Shown one piece after another: positions 1 to 6,502 of a stretch of 13,387 bases of DNA. Origin of the DNA: Bacteroidetes bacterium UBA6161 (GTDB lineage: Bacteria; Bacteroidota; Bacteroidia; NS11-12g; UBA955); NCBI GenBank assembly GCA_002422315.1, contig DIUJ01000054.1:1-13387 (forward strand), given 5' to 3'. Made by a program: the position numbers and the translations under genes. How positions within the stretch are numbered: the first letter of the stretch is position 1; each line of letters begins with the position of its first letter. The notes beneath the pieces are model-generated. The model was not told where the DNA came from, ran no database searches, and was given only the letters and a program-made list of their open reading frames with translations.

Positions 1-447
1 TTGTTCGGATGCAGTGCAAAAACCTGATTCCACCCCATTTCTTCTGTTATATACCCATCCATCTCCATCAAAAAATCCCCTTATAAAATCTCCTTTTAGT
101 TTTTCTGGTATATTAAAAATGACGGATGCTGTTTGTGTTTTATTGGGTTCAAGATTATATTTGTTAAAAAGAAGTCGAGTTAAATCTATGGACGAAATCC
201 TAATTCTACACACTTTGTATGCTGATCTATTTTTGCGATTTTTCCTTTCAAATACTTCTATTGGAGCATTTGTTTTTAAACATTTTTTTATATATTTTAA
301 TATGTCTATGTCTTTTTGAGAGATGCTATATGATAGAGATGTTTTATATATATTCCCATCTGCAAATGTAAATCCCAAAACATATGACAGGTCTCTAGAC
401 CAAGTTTGGAAGAAATTTTTATCATATGAGTATTTTCTAAATATCAT
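1..447 (-). CDS. LAGLIDADG homing endonuclease, N-terminal part (runs off window)
   Basis: Translating the minus strand from the ATG at 447-445 gives 149 codons open to the window edge. Two LAGLIDADG-type motifs are visible: LSYVLGFTFADGNI (residues 20-33) and LKGDFIRGFFDGDGWV (residues 117-132), each ending in the acidic residue that binds the catalytic metal. The roughly 95-residue spacing is that of a single-chain two-motif enzyme. Proteins of this family cut long DNA sites and spread as intron, intein or free-standing homing genes. A purine-rich AAAGGTGG lies just upstream of the ATG. The gene is divergent from the uracil-DNA glycosylase gene, with about 97 bases between them. The plus-strand reading frames over this stretch have no recognisable domain and are taken as shadows. 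The C-terminus is not visible, so I cannot say whether it is free-standing or inside an intron. Confidence 0.85.
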   Translation of the reverse strand, partial: MIFRKYSYDKNFFQTWSRDLSYVLGFTFADGNIYKTSLSYSISQKDIDILKYIKKCLKTNAPIEVFERKNRKNRSAYKVCRIRISSIDLTRLLFNKYNLEPNKTQTASVIFNIPEKLKGDFIRGFFDGDGWVYNRRNGVESGFCTASEQ

Positions 448-531
448 AATGGCCACCTTTCTCTTTATTAGAATTTCTCCTGGTATATTACCAATTCCTT
501 CTTTTATTTCATTAAATTTTGTATATTTCTG

Positions 532-544
532 TATAATAATTAGT
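532..544 (+). promoter_or_regulatory. Candidate -10 element placed for a leaderless transcript
   Basis: CTGTATAATAATT spans 530-542. The TATAAT hexamer at 532-537 ends 7 bases before the ATG at 545, so transcription would start on or next to that codon. No Shine-Dalgarno sequence precedes the ATG, and I see no convincing -35 hexamer. The same 13-mer recurs at 4359-4371, upstream of another plus-strand gene, which supports it as a promoter element. Confidence 0.45.
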
Positions 545-1147
545 ATGATATTCAATAATTATACAGAATTTAATCTTGCAAAAGAACAATGCAAGAGTTG
601 TGAAATTGGAAAAATATATAATAGGGTGGTTTTGAGCGATGGTAATACTATGAATCCCAATGTTATGGTGGTGGGAGAGGCGGCTGGAAGTTCGGAGGTT
701 GAAGTTGGCAAGCCCTTCGTTGGGAAAGCAGGTAAATTACTTCGTGCAACTCTAAATGAATTTGGTTTTCGTAAAAGCAATTCACTTATTACTAATGTCA
801 TTCCCTGTCGTCCGCAAGATAACAAGTTTCCTATGGATAACCAGTTGATTTTAAATTGTTTCAACAAATGGCTCAGACAAGAAATTATTATAACCAAGCC
901 AAAATTTATCTTGCTTATTGGGGCAAAATCTGTAAAATATATATTAAATATGAATGGAATAACTAAGATTAGAGGAAAATTTGTTGAACACGAAATTGAA
1001 GGATTAAAAATAATGTGTATGCCAACCCTACATCCTTCTTATGTTCTTAGAAAAGAATATATGGAAGAGGGGAAAATAATAAAACAACAGTTTAGGGATG
1101 ATATAAAAAAAGTAGCCATTGCATCAGGACTTATTGAGGAAAAATAA
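545..1147 (+). CDS. Family-4-type uracil-DNA glycosylase (4Fe-4S)
   Basis: This 200-residue protein should remove uracil from DNA as the first step of base-excision repair. The first catalytic motif is VGEAAGSSEVEVGKPFVGKAG (residues 43-63), close to the family GEAPGxxExxxGxPFVGxAG. The second is LHPSYVLR with His163. Four cysteines (C16, C19, C88, C105) have the C-x2-C...C-x16-C spacing of the iron-sulfur cluster in family 4/5 enzymes. The length is normal for the family. An open frame extends upstream to 323, but it overlaps the divergent endonuclease gene and lacks domain similarity. I therefore start at ATG 545, just before the first conserved residues. The next gene starts on the base after the stop. 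The role in the phage (repair, or handling dUTP incorporation) is inferred. Confidence 0.87.
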   Translation: MIFNNYTEFNLAKEQCKSCEIGKIYNRVVLSDGNTMNPNVMVVGEAAGSSEVEVGKPFVGKAGKLLRATLNEFGFRKSNSLITNVIPCRPQDNKFPMDNQLILNCFNKWLRQEIIITKPKFILLIGAKSVKYILNMNGITKIRGKFVEHEIEGLKIMCMPTLHPSYVLRKEYMEEGKIIKQQFRDDIKKVAIASGLIEEK

Positions 1148-1783
1148 ATGTATTATCACTGTATGCCACTCAAATATGTTGTTTATGATAAGATTGTTCC
1201 TCATAAAACTGACGATGTGATGTCTCTGTGCTATAAATGGTTGGGTTTCTATTGTGGTTTTAATCCGCAGATTTGGCTTGCTAGGGGAAATTTATCTATT
1301 ACTGGTTTTAAAAGATCAGATAATATTAAAAGAAGTAAATATACTTCAGTATCCCGTAAGGATATTAAGTCTCATAGGGATAGTATTCTTTTTGGATTTG
1401 AAAATATTAAGGGTTTTTTCGTTGATTTAAATATGTGGGAATTTTTAATGAATGGTTTATTTAACTGTAACATAAATTGGAACAAAGAACAGTTTAATAA
1501 ATACTTGGTTGGTTTTTTAGATGAGTATGTACAGTGGGCAAAAGAAGATGGGTATTTACATAATGATAAATTACTTATGGCTTGGGAAGAAATTCATGAT
1601 TTGGAAATTTATTTAAAGAAATATTTATTTATTGAAAAGGATCAGGTAGTTGTTCCTTCTCTCAATTTAAAATCAGCTAAGAAGATATTGTGTCGTGATG
1701 AGAGGCAAAAGAGACAATTAAGAAAAATGGGTTTTATTGAGGATAGAATTCAGATAAAAAATATATCTAGATATCAATTTTAA
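1148..1783 (+). CDS. Hypothetical protein, 211 aa
   Basis: I do not recognise this protein. It begins immediately after the glycosylase stop codon, with GAGG 5-10 bases upstream, so the two are probably translated from one message. The sequence is rich in aromatic and basic residues. Its C-terminal third has a basic segment (CRDERQKRQLRKMGF, around residues 180-194) that could bind nucleic acid. There is no signal peptide or membrane segment. Being next to a DNA-repair gene suggests a DNA-related role but does not establish one. Confidence 0.75.
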   Translation: MYYHCMPLKYVVYDKIVPHKTDDVMSLCYKWLGFYCGFNPQIWLARGNLSITGFKRSDNIKRSKYTSVSRKDIKSHRDSILFGFENIKGFFVDLNMWEFLMNGLFNCNINWNKEQFNKYLVGFLDEYVQWAKEDGYLHNDKLLMAWEEIHDLEIYLKKYLFIEKDQVVVPSLNLKSAKKILCRDERQKRQLRKMGFIEDRIQIKNISRYQF

Positions 1784-1789
1784 GGAGAA

Positions 1790-1960
1790 ATGAAACTTGA
1801 TTTGCCAGAAGAAGTTATTGAAAAGTTAATAAAAATAGCATTGAAAAAAATTAAGAATGACCGGTTGGCATTATTGAATTATATAGTTAACATTGTTTTA
1901 AGAGAATATATTAATTGTCAAAAGAAAGGAAGTAAGAATGCCATATATCAACAAAAATGA
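1790..1960 (+). CDS. Small hypothetical protein, 56 aa
   Basis: ATG 1790 is preceded by TAAGGAG (1781-1787), a strong ribosome binding site that also contains the stop codon of the previous gene. The frame runs 56 codons to TGA at 1958-1960 and overlaps the next gene by 23 bases. The product is a Lys/Leu/Ile-rich helical peptide (starting MKLDLPEEVIEKLIKIALKK) that could be amphipathic. It fills what would otherwise be a 150-base gap. No family is recognised. The ribosome binding site and tight packing are the reasons to accept it. Confidence 0.6.
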   Translation: MKLDLPEEVIEKLIKIALKKIKNDRLALLNYIVNIVLREYINCQKKGSKNAIYQQK

Positions 1961-2192
1961 TCGTGATCAATTTGATGCTGTTCTAAATCAAATTTCAGTA
2001 ATAACAAAGAAAGGTGAATTAGAATATTGTATTTTCAAACTAATGAGAATTTATATGAAGGATAAAGAATGGAGATATAGTACTCTTCATGATACTTGTT
2101 ATGCTGCATCACATTGTTCAGATGAATTCAGGCGGCGATTTTTAGATAAAAGGGAGGACGATGCAATCACAAATAACGGCGATGTTATATAA
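1938..2192 (+). CDS. DUF6899-like small phage protein, 84 aa
   Basis: The N-terminus MPYINKNDRDQFD, the central GELEYCIFKL, the helix after it and the acidic tail ending NNGDVI match my memory of a widespread small phage family of unknown function. That family has an MPYI...R..FD..L start, a GELNY core and an ...ENGDV end, and I believe it is catalogued as DUF6899. The length of about 84 residues also fits. AAGGAAG lies 7-13 bases before the ATG. It overlaps the preceding and following genes, so the three are probably translationally coupled. No biochemical role is known to me. The identification rests on recalled pattern, not a search. Confidence 0.68.
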   Translation: MPYINKNDRDQFDAVLNQISVITKKGELEYCIFKLMRIYMKDKEWRYSTLHDTCYAASHCSDEFRRRFLDKREDDAITNNGDVI

Positions 2193-2463
2193 TTTAAATA
2201 ACACTGGGGCAAGATCTCATATGGTGGATTTAAATCAAGATGATATGGATTTACTTTATCGTCTTGCTTCGTTGAGACATTGTACTGTTTATCTGCCCCC
2301 AAATGGTAAAAATGTTAAGTATCCTTTTTTTATAAAAAAGGAATTAAATGAGGAGGCGCTATGTGATAGTTATGTTCTTTGCGAAGACTTATCATTTTAT
2401 GGTTTTTCTTTTTTACCTGATTCAGAAGACAGGTATATAGAAATCGTTGGGAGGACTAGATGA
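2161..2463 (+). CDS. Hypothetical protein, 100 aa
   Basis: It starts at ATG 2161 behind a good GGGAGG site (2150-2156) inside the end of the previous gene, giving a 32-base overlap. It ends in an ATGA overlap with the phosphoribosyltransferase gene. The protein is acidic, with no transmembrane segment and no motif I can name. Overlaps at both ends mark it as an ordinary member of the operon. Confidence 0.68.
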   Translation: MQSQITAMLYNLNNTGARSHMVDLNQDDMDLLYRLASLRHCTVYLPPNGKNVKYPFFIKKELNEEALCDSYVLCEDLSFYGFSFLPDSEDRYIEIVGRTR

Positions 2464-2978
2464 AGAAACAAGTTGATAGTAATAAGAATATTATCTATAC
2501 CACATTAAATTGGAATGACATAGATAAACAGTGTAATGAAATATATCAACAAACCATAGTGAAAAAATATAAGCCCGATTGTATTATCGGACTGATGAGG
2601 GGTGGGGTAATTCCATCTAGAATATTTAGTGATTTTTTCAATATTACAGATAAATTATATTTTTTAGATGTAAAATTATATAAAGATATTAATAAAAGAG
2701 AAAAAAAGCCAATAATAAAGGAATTTGATAAAAAAATAATTACAGAAATTAGAAAATCCAAAAAAATAGCACTAATAGATGATATTTGGGATACTGGAAC
2801 AACAATAAAAGCTACTAAAGAATATCTTGGTAATAAGGGATTTAAGGTAACTACTATAACCCTTTGTTTTAAAACAGTTGCCAAGACATATCCTGATTAT
2901 TTTTCAGATTCATTTAAATCTAATGAATGGGTTCTTTTTCCCTGGGAGATCAATGAGTTTAAAGGAGAAGTCAAATAA
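2460..2978 (+). CDS. Phosphoribosyltransferase (type I PRTase fold)
   Basis: This 172-residue protein carries the PRPP-binding signature KKIALIDDIWDTGTTIKAT (residues 101-119). D107/D108 and the DTGTT loop are the conserved contacts with ribose and phosphate. The upstream segment CIIGLMRGGVIPSRI (residues 41-55) is the pyrophosphate loop of hypoxanthine/xanthine/guanine phosphoribosyltransferases. Such enzymes transfer ribose-5-phosphate from PRPP to a base, or in some cases act as regulators. The 'hood' region that chooses the base is short and divergent, so I cannot name the substrate. A purine or a 7-deazapurine would be plausible given the queuosine-type gene downstream. It overlaps the previous gene by four bases (ATGA). 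Confidence 0.85.
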   Translation: MKKQVDSNKNIIYTTLNWNDIDKQCNEIYQQTIVKKYKPDCIIGLMRGGVIPSRIFSDFFNITDKLYFLDVKLYKDINKREKKPIIKEFDKKIITEIRKSKKIALIDDIWDTGTTIKATKEYLGNKGFKVTTITLCFKTVAKTYPDYFSDSFKSNEWVLFPWEINEFKGEVK

Positions 2979-2989
2979 AGGAGTTATTT

Positions 2990-3292
2990 ATGTCTATATT
3001 AATATATAAATATTGTTTGCTTTTAAAAATATATTATTATAAATTTTTAGGTTTTTTTACAAATAAATTTAACTATAAATATAATGGTCTATTGCGTACT
3101 TTTATTACTTTTTATACAAAGTCTGGAAGAGAACGATTAGCTAGAAAACTCGTTAAACCTATAAAAAGAGCATTGAATTCTGATGATATAGGTAGAAAAC
3201 TGATAATGGTTGATGATTCAGAAAGGGACAATATAAGAAATGTTGGAATAATATTCAATACCAGACAAAAATATAAAAAATCAGGAGAATAA
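2990..3292 (+). CDS. Hypothetical protein with basic core, 100 aa
   Basis: The gene starts at ATG 2990 behind AAAGGAG (2979-2985). The first 35 residues are rich in Tyr, Phe, Ile and Leu and may associate with membrane, though lysines interrupt the stretch. The middle is basic (SGRERLARKLVKPIKRAL), followed by an acidic patch. No family is recognised. It ends two bases before the next gene, so the pair is probably co-translated. Confidence 0.62.
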   Translation: MSILIYKYCLLLKIYYYKFLGFFTNKFNYKYNGLLRTFITFYTKSGRERLARKLVKPIKRALNSDDIGRKLIMVDDSERDNIRNVGIIFNTRQKYKKSGE

Positions 3293-3294
3293 TT

Positions 3295-3669
3295 ATGGCA
3301 TGTGGAGGATGTAAAAAGGCGAGGGCAGAGTTTGAAAGAAAAATGAGAGAAGATCCTAATTTTGCAAAAGTTCAAATGGAATTAAGAAAGCAAAGAGAAG
3401 AAATGTCAAGAAAAAACAATGAAATATTGAAACAAAAAGGTAGAGTAAATCCTCCGGCCAATATTCCTCCGGTTTCCTCCAATGTTTCTATACCACCAAT
3501 TCCTACTAATTCTGACCCAAATATTCCCTTTAAAACACGTAAACAACTTAGGATTGAGGCAAGACAGGCTAGAATTGCACGTAGACAAGCCAGAATAAAG
3601 CGTAGACAGGAAAGAGCTAAGCGTAGAGCAGAAATGAATAGAAGAAAGTTTAGTATAGGACTTAGATAA
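3295..3669 (+). CDS. Arg-rich heptad-repeat protein with N-terminal CGGC motif, 124 aa
   Basis: Three parts can be seen. The start, MACGGCKKARAEF, has a Cys-Gly-Gly-Cys pair that could bind metal or form a disulfide. A charged coiled-coil-prone helix follows, then a Pro/Ile/Asn-rich linker (residues 50-80). The tail (residues 89-120) is four rough heptads, ARQARIA/RRQARIK/RRQERAK/RRAEMNR, placing Arg on nearly all faces of a helix. This suggests RNA or DNA binding. The DNA shows the same 21-base periodicity, consistent with tandem duplication. The ribosome binding site is AGGAG at 3284-3288. The stop codon lies in the 5' strand of the terminal helix of the following RNA. No function is assigned; co-expression with that RNA makes an RNA-binding partner possible. 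Confidence 0.72.
   Translation: MACGGCKKARAEFERKMREDPNFAKVQMELRKQREEMSRKNNEILKQKGRVNPPANIPPVSSNVSIPPIPTNSDPNIPFKTRKQLRIEARQARIARRQARIKRRQERAKRRAEMNRRKFSIGLR
3559..3642 (+). repeat. Four degenerate 21-bp coding repeats
   Basis: Successive units encode ARQARIA, RRQARIK, RRQERAK and RRAEMNR. The middle units share CGTAGACA(A/G) and AAGCGTAGA-type words. They probably arose by slippage or unequal exchange within the gene. Confidence 0.6.
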
Positions 3670-3913
3670 TATATAATAGAGGAAGCACAGGACTATTTAG
3701 CTCAAGGTGGGAGGACATCAATTCGTAAGACCCCATAACTTCCAGATGATATGGGCTGGGAAAGAAGATGTCCGCTTGCACCACCGAGATAGCAAGTTAA
3801 ACAGACCAGAGCAGGTGAGCTATGCGTTATAATGGTCGGGAAGACGCCTAGATAAATGTGGAATTGAAAAACAGAATCCTGGCTACTTAGAATTCCACGC
3901 TGTTATATATTAT
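3666..3913 (+). ncRNA. rnpB: Candidate RNase P RNA, minimal and rearranged
   Basis: Landmarks of bacterial RNase P RNA occur in the correct order. GAGGAA (3679-3684) matches the 5' conserved block. CCTAGATAAATG (3847-3858) matches the E. coli CCUAGAUGAAUG at 11 of 12 bases. ACAGAATCCTGGCTA (3871-3885) matches the 3' block ACAGAACCCGGCUUA. The two blocks form the catalytic P4 helix with compensating changes: AGC-(A)-CAGGA (3684-3692) pairs fully with TCCTGGCT (3877-3884), leaving one bulged base as in known P4. An 11-bp P1 closes the ends (3666-3676/3903-3913). P5 (AGCTC 3699-3703/GAGCT 3817-3821), P7 (GGTGG 3706-3710/CCACC 3781-3785) and a hairpin (3713-3719/3767-3773) fit a reduced specificity domain. 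Odd points: P2/P3 are absent, GTGGAATT/AATTCCAC (3858-3865/3891-3898) encloses the 3' block, and the bulge is A rather than U. Its likely job is 5' maturation of the phage tRNAs. Confidence 0.75.
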
Positions 3914-4330
3914 TTATTGTCCTTGTGGATTTTGGTTCATACTACTCATTTGCTGAGTGGCAGATGTAATATTTTTAGCTATTTGAGTTTCTATTGTACT
4001 AGTAAATGATGCATCAAATATTTTATCAACAGATGGCAATAGGTTCATTTGTACAAGAAAATTAACTGCACTTGTTTTAGCTATTCCTTGCTTTATTAAA
4101 CTGTCTAACGAAGTGGCAAGATTTAAATCTACTCCAAGTTCATTTTCTAAATTTGATGCTTTTGCTTTCAATTCATTAGCTTTTGTTGCTATATCTTGAA
4201 GAAAATTAAATGCCTGTTGTGCAGAGTGTAGGTTTTGTATTTGTATTGTTAAATTTTGAGAGGTTTCAGCAGAGGGATTAGATTGAACTATATTAAACTG
4301 TTGTGTCTGTGCTATTTTATAAATTTTCAT
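3914..4330 (-). CDS. Hypothetical helical protein with MKIYKIAQ N-terminus, 138 aa
   Basis: This is the only complete minus-strand gene in the window. It converges on the RNase P-like RNA, with its stop codon abutting that RNA's 3' end. The N-terminus MKIYKIAQTQQF resembles MKNWYKKSQ of the gene at 10411 (pattern M-K-x-[W]-Y-K-x-[AS]-Q), although the rest is unrelated. The body is Gln/Asn/Ala/Ser-rich and mostly helical, with low-complexity ends. There is no strong hydrophobic segment. A virion-associated or processed protein is a guess. No clear ribosome binding site precedes the ATG at 4330. Confidence 0.65.
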   Translation of the reverse strand: MKIYKIAQTQQFNIVQSNPSAETSQNLTIQIQNLHSAQQAFNFLQDIATKANELKAKASNLENELGVDLNLATSLDSLIKQGIAKTSAVNFLVQMNLLPSVDKIFDASFTSTIETQIAKNITSATQQMSSMNQNPQGQ

Positions 4331-4371
4331 ATTTTTGTCTATATTTTTTAAATTTTACTGTATAATAATTC

Positions 4372-4399
4372 TTGAAAACTAAATAATATCCTTTATAAT
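4372..4399 (+). promoter_or_regulatory. Sigma70-type promoter for the 4422-8394 gene run
   Basis: TTGAAA (4372-4377), a 16-base spacer and a consensus TATAAT (4394-4399) lie 22 bases before the next ATG. A second TATAAT at 4361-4366, within CTGTATAATAATT, lacks a good -35. The region is the divergent interval between the minus-strand gene and the zinc-ribbon gene, where a promoter is expected. Confidence 0.6.
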
Positions 4400-4421
4400 A
4401 ATAAATAAGAAGGAAAGAAAA

Positions 4422-4883
4422 ATGGCACTAGCTGGATGTGATTTTTATTGCGTAAATTCAGAATGTAAATGTTTTTCTGATGGGAGTAAATATATCCTGA
4501 GTATATCTGGAGCGTGGCCCATGGGAAATATAAATGATGTACTAGATACGATAAAAGATGAAGGTATAAGACAAAATATAATAGATAGAAAAGAACAGGA
4601 TGGCAGAAAGTATTGGCCAATAACAATGCCCAATGCCAATAATGTTAAAATTGTTGCATATCGTGTGGAAAAATGGTGCCCAAATTGTTTTTGTTTATGG
4701 CGTGAGGATGTTGAATTAAATGGATTAGATTTATCAGAGGCATTGAAGAATTACAAGGGCAAGGAAAACTGTTCAAAATGTAATACTATATTATGGAAAT
4801 TTGAGGATATCATAAAAAAAGGTATAAATTGTAAGTTTTGCAATAAATTATTAAATCAAAGGAGATGGTTTGTTAATGAATAA
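4422..4883 (+). CDS. Cys-rich zinc-ribbon-like protein, 153 aa
   Basis: Eleven cysteines are spread over the protein, several as CxxC pairs: CPNC and ENCSKC in the second half and NCKFC near the C-terminus, plus an N-terminal cluster (C6, C10, C15, C17). This suggests two or more zinc-binding ribbons, usually used for DNA, RNA or protein contact. No catalytic motif is apparent. AGAAGGAAAG precedes the ATG. The end overlaps the next gene by 8 bases. It is the first gene behind the promoter at 4372-4399. Function unknown. Confidence 0.72.
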   Translation: MALAGCDFYCVNSECKCFSDGSKYILSISGAWPMGNINDVLDTIKDEGIRQNIIDRKEQDGRKYWPITMPNANNVKIVAYRVEKWCPNCFCLWREDVELNGLDLSEALKNYKGKENCSKCNTILWKFEDIIKKGINCKFCNKLLNQRRWFVNE

Positions 4884-5595
4884 GAAAATACTAGATAGTT
4901 TAAATGATATAGAAAAAGAATCCAAGACAATTAATATAGAAGGTGCGTCGGAAGAAATACTTACATGGCTCAATAACAATGTAGAAAATTATATTGATAA
5001 TCAGACTAAGATTTTTAAAATAGATTTGATTATAAAAACAGAAGATGGTATCAAGGAAACACAAAAATTACAAGATCTTTATTATAAATTATCAAAATTA
5101 GAAGATGATGATCCAAGTTCTAAAAAGTCTGAAATTATAATAGAATATCGTAAAAAACTAGATAATATTACTGAAAAAATCTATTTAAATATGAAATCTA
5201 GAAGCGATTTGTTAAGTACATTGTTTGATAGAATGGTGTTTTATTATGAAAAAATTATTCCTAATCCCGAAAGTAAAAATAAGGCTAAAAAAATAGATGA
5301 GGAAATTAGACAATTAATTAAGGATAAGGATGCTTCTAATAACGAAGTGGAAAAGAAAGATTTACATCAGAAAATATTAGACAAAATACAAGAAGGTATG
5401 GCATTGTTAAAATATGATACGCTTAAGGGTGCCGTAGATATTATACGCTTTGAATATGAGGCATTTGAAGTTAAGGTTCAAATCAAAGACAAAAATACAA
5501 ATGAAATAAATAAAGAATATGTAATTCCAGAGGGATTTGTTTTATGGTTACAGATAGAATTTGCTAGCCAAGTAAATCCAACAAGCTTATTTTAG
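4876..5595 (+). CDS. Hypothetical helical/coiled-coil protein, 239 aa
   Basis: I start at ATG 4876, 11 bases after AAAGGAG (4858-4864); a TTG at 4870 would add two residues. The protein is Lys/Glu/Asp/Ile-rich, with long heptad-like stretches around residues 60-115 and 140-190 consistent with coiled coils. It ends in a more hydrophobic segment (EGFVLWLQIEF). I recognise no enzyme motif. Possible roles include a scaffold or structural protein, but nothing here decides it. Confidence 0.72.
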   Translation: MNKKILDSLNDIEKESKTINIEGASEEILTWLNNNVENYIDNQTKIFKIDLIIKTEDGIKETQKLQDLYYKLSKLEDDDPSSKKSEIIIEYRKKLDNITEKIYLNMKSRSDLLSTLFDRMVFYYEKIIPNPESKNKAKKIDEEIRQLIKDKDASNNEVEKKDLHQKILDKIQEGMALLKYDTLKGAVDIIRFEYEAFEVKVQIKDKNTNEINKEYVIPEGFVLWLQIEFASQVNPTSLF

Positions 5596-5602
5596 GATTA
5601 TT

Positions 5603-6493
5603 ATGAATATAAATGTATTAGAAGCAAGAAAATTAGCAAATCAGATTATGCTTCATCCCGAACATGTTTTTTTGCAACAGAAGAGTATCGAAACATTGGC
5701 AAAATTTATAAAATCAAAACTATTAGTAACATCAGCAACATCGGGAATATTGCCACCAATAAGAATGTCAGAAGATGAGAATGTTAAAAATAAACAGATT
5801 ATTCTTTATGAATTAATGGCAAATGCAATTAACTATAAATATTGGTATGGAAAACATTATTTACGTCCATTTGAGTCTAGCTCAACAAAAATGTATGATA
5901 TCTTGAATTGTTCAATAAACGAAATAGTTATACCAATGAATATAACCCATGAATATATAAGGCATACCGTAGATAATTTTATCCGCCATTTGTGTTCAGC
6001 TAGATTTCCAATGATCAAGGAGAGAATACAGCACCTAGAAGAGATTAAGGAATCTGAATATTTTATATCTAACTTTGATTTTAATGATATAGATAAAAAT
6101 ATGTCTTCTTTACTCCAATATTTTCCGGGGTTTGGTCAAGATATGTTTTTAAAACGAGCTTGTTTGTTTTTTATCATGCTGTATAGACAAATGGGGTGGT
6201 TCAAAAATCAAATTCAAGAACTAGTAATACCTGTGGATTATCAAGTTCCTAAAATGTTTCACTGCTATAATTGTTTTGATTATAGTGATTTATTGTCTCA
6301 AAAAATAAATTCAGGAGAGCTTATACAGGAAGAATCTCTCATGGAACTTGAAATAAGATCTGCAACTATTGTAGCTGCAGATATTATATGTCAGAAGGAA
6401 AATATAAACATTGTAAACGTTGATGCTTTTCTTTGGGGCAATAGAAAAGCATCAACAGATCCATTTCATCTTACTATAACAACTAATTACTAG
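5603..6493 (+). CDS. Queuosine-salvage glycohydrolase-like protein (Qng1/DUF2419 family)
   Basis: The 296 residues follow the layout I know from the Qng1 (DUF2419) family, which hydrolyses queuosine or its 5'-monophosphate to release queuine for tRNA wobble modification. The features are NAINYKYWYG near residue 75; FPGF then LKRAC (183-187); IPVDYQVPKMF (209-219, family DYRVPQ with the key Asp, here D212); LMELEIRSATIVAAD (246-260); DAFLW (274-278); and a C-terminal PFHLTITTNY resembling the family PFHRTRT.YY. It sits between a helical protein and a metallophosphoesterase, both on the same strand with short gaps. In a phage it could recycle queuine from degraded host tRNA or act on a deazaguanine nucleotide. 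Assignment is from remembered motifs; a divergent paralogue with another substrate is possible. Confidence 0.75.
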   Translation: MNINVLEARKLANQIMLHPEHVFLQQKSIETLAKFIKSKLLVTSATSGILPPIRMSEDENVKNKQIILYELMANAINYKYWYGKHYLRPFESSSTKMYDILNCSINEIVIPMNITHEYIRHTVDNFIRHLCSARFPMIKERIQHLEEIKESEYFISNFDFNDIDKNMSSLLQYFPGFGQDMFLKRACLFFIMLYRQMGWFKNQIQELVIPVDYQVPKMFHCYNCFDYSDLLSQKINSGELIQEESLMELEIRSATIVAADIICQKENINIVNVDAFLWGNRKASTDPFHLTITTNY

Positions 6494-6502
6494 GCTATAT
6501 AA

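Noticed and set aside
323..544. An upstream extension of the uracil-DNA glycosylase by 74 residues
   Set aside because: It lies over the divergent LAGLIDADG gene, is hydrophobic and unlike the family. The ATG at 545 gives a normal family length.
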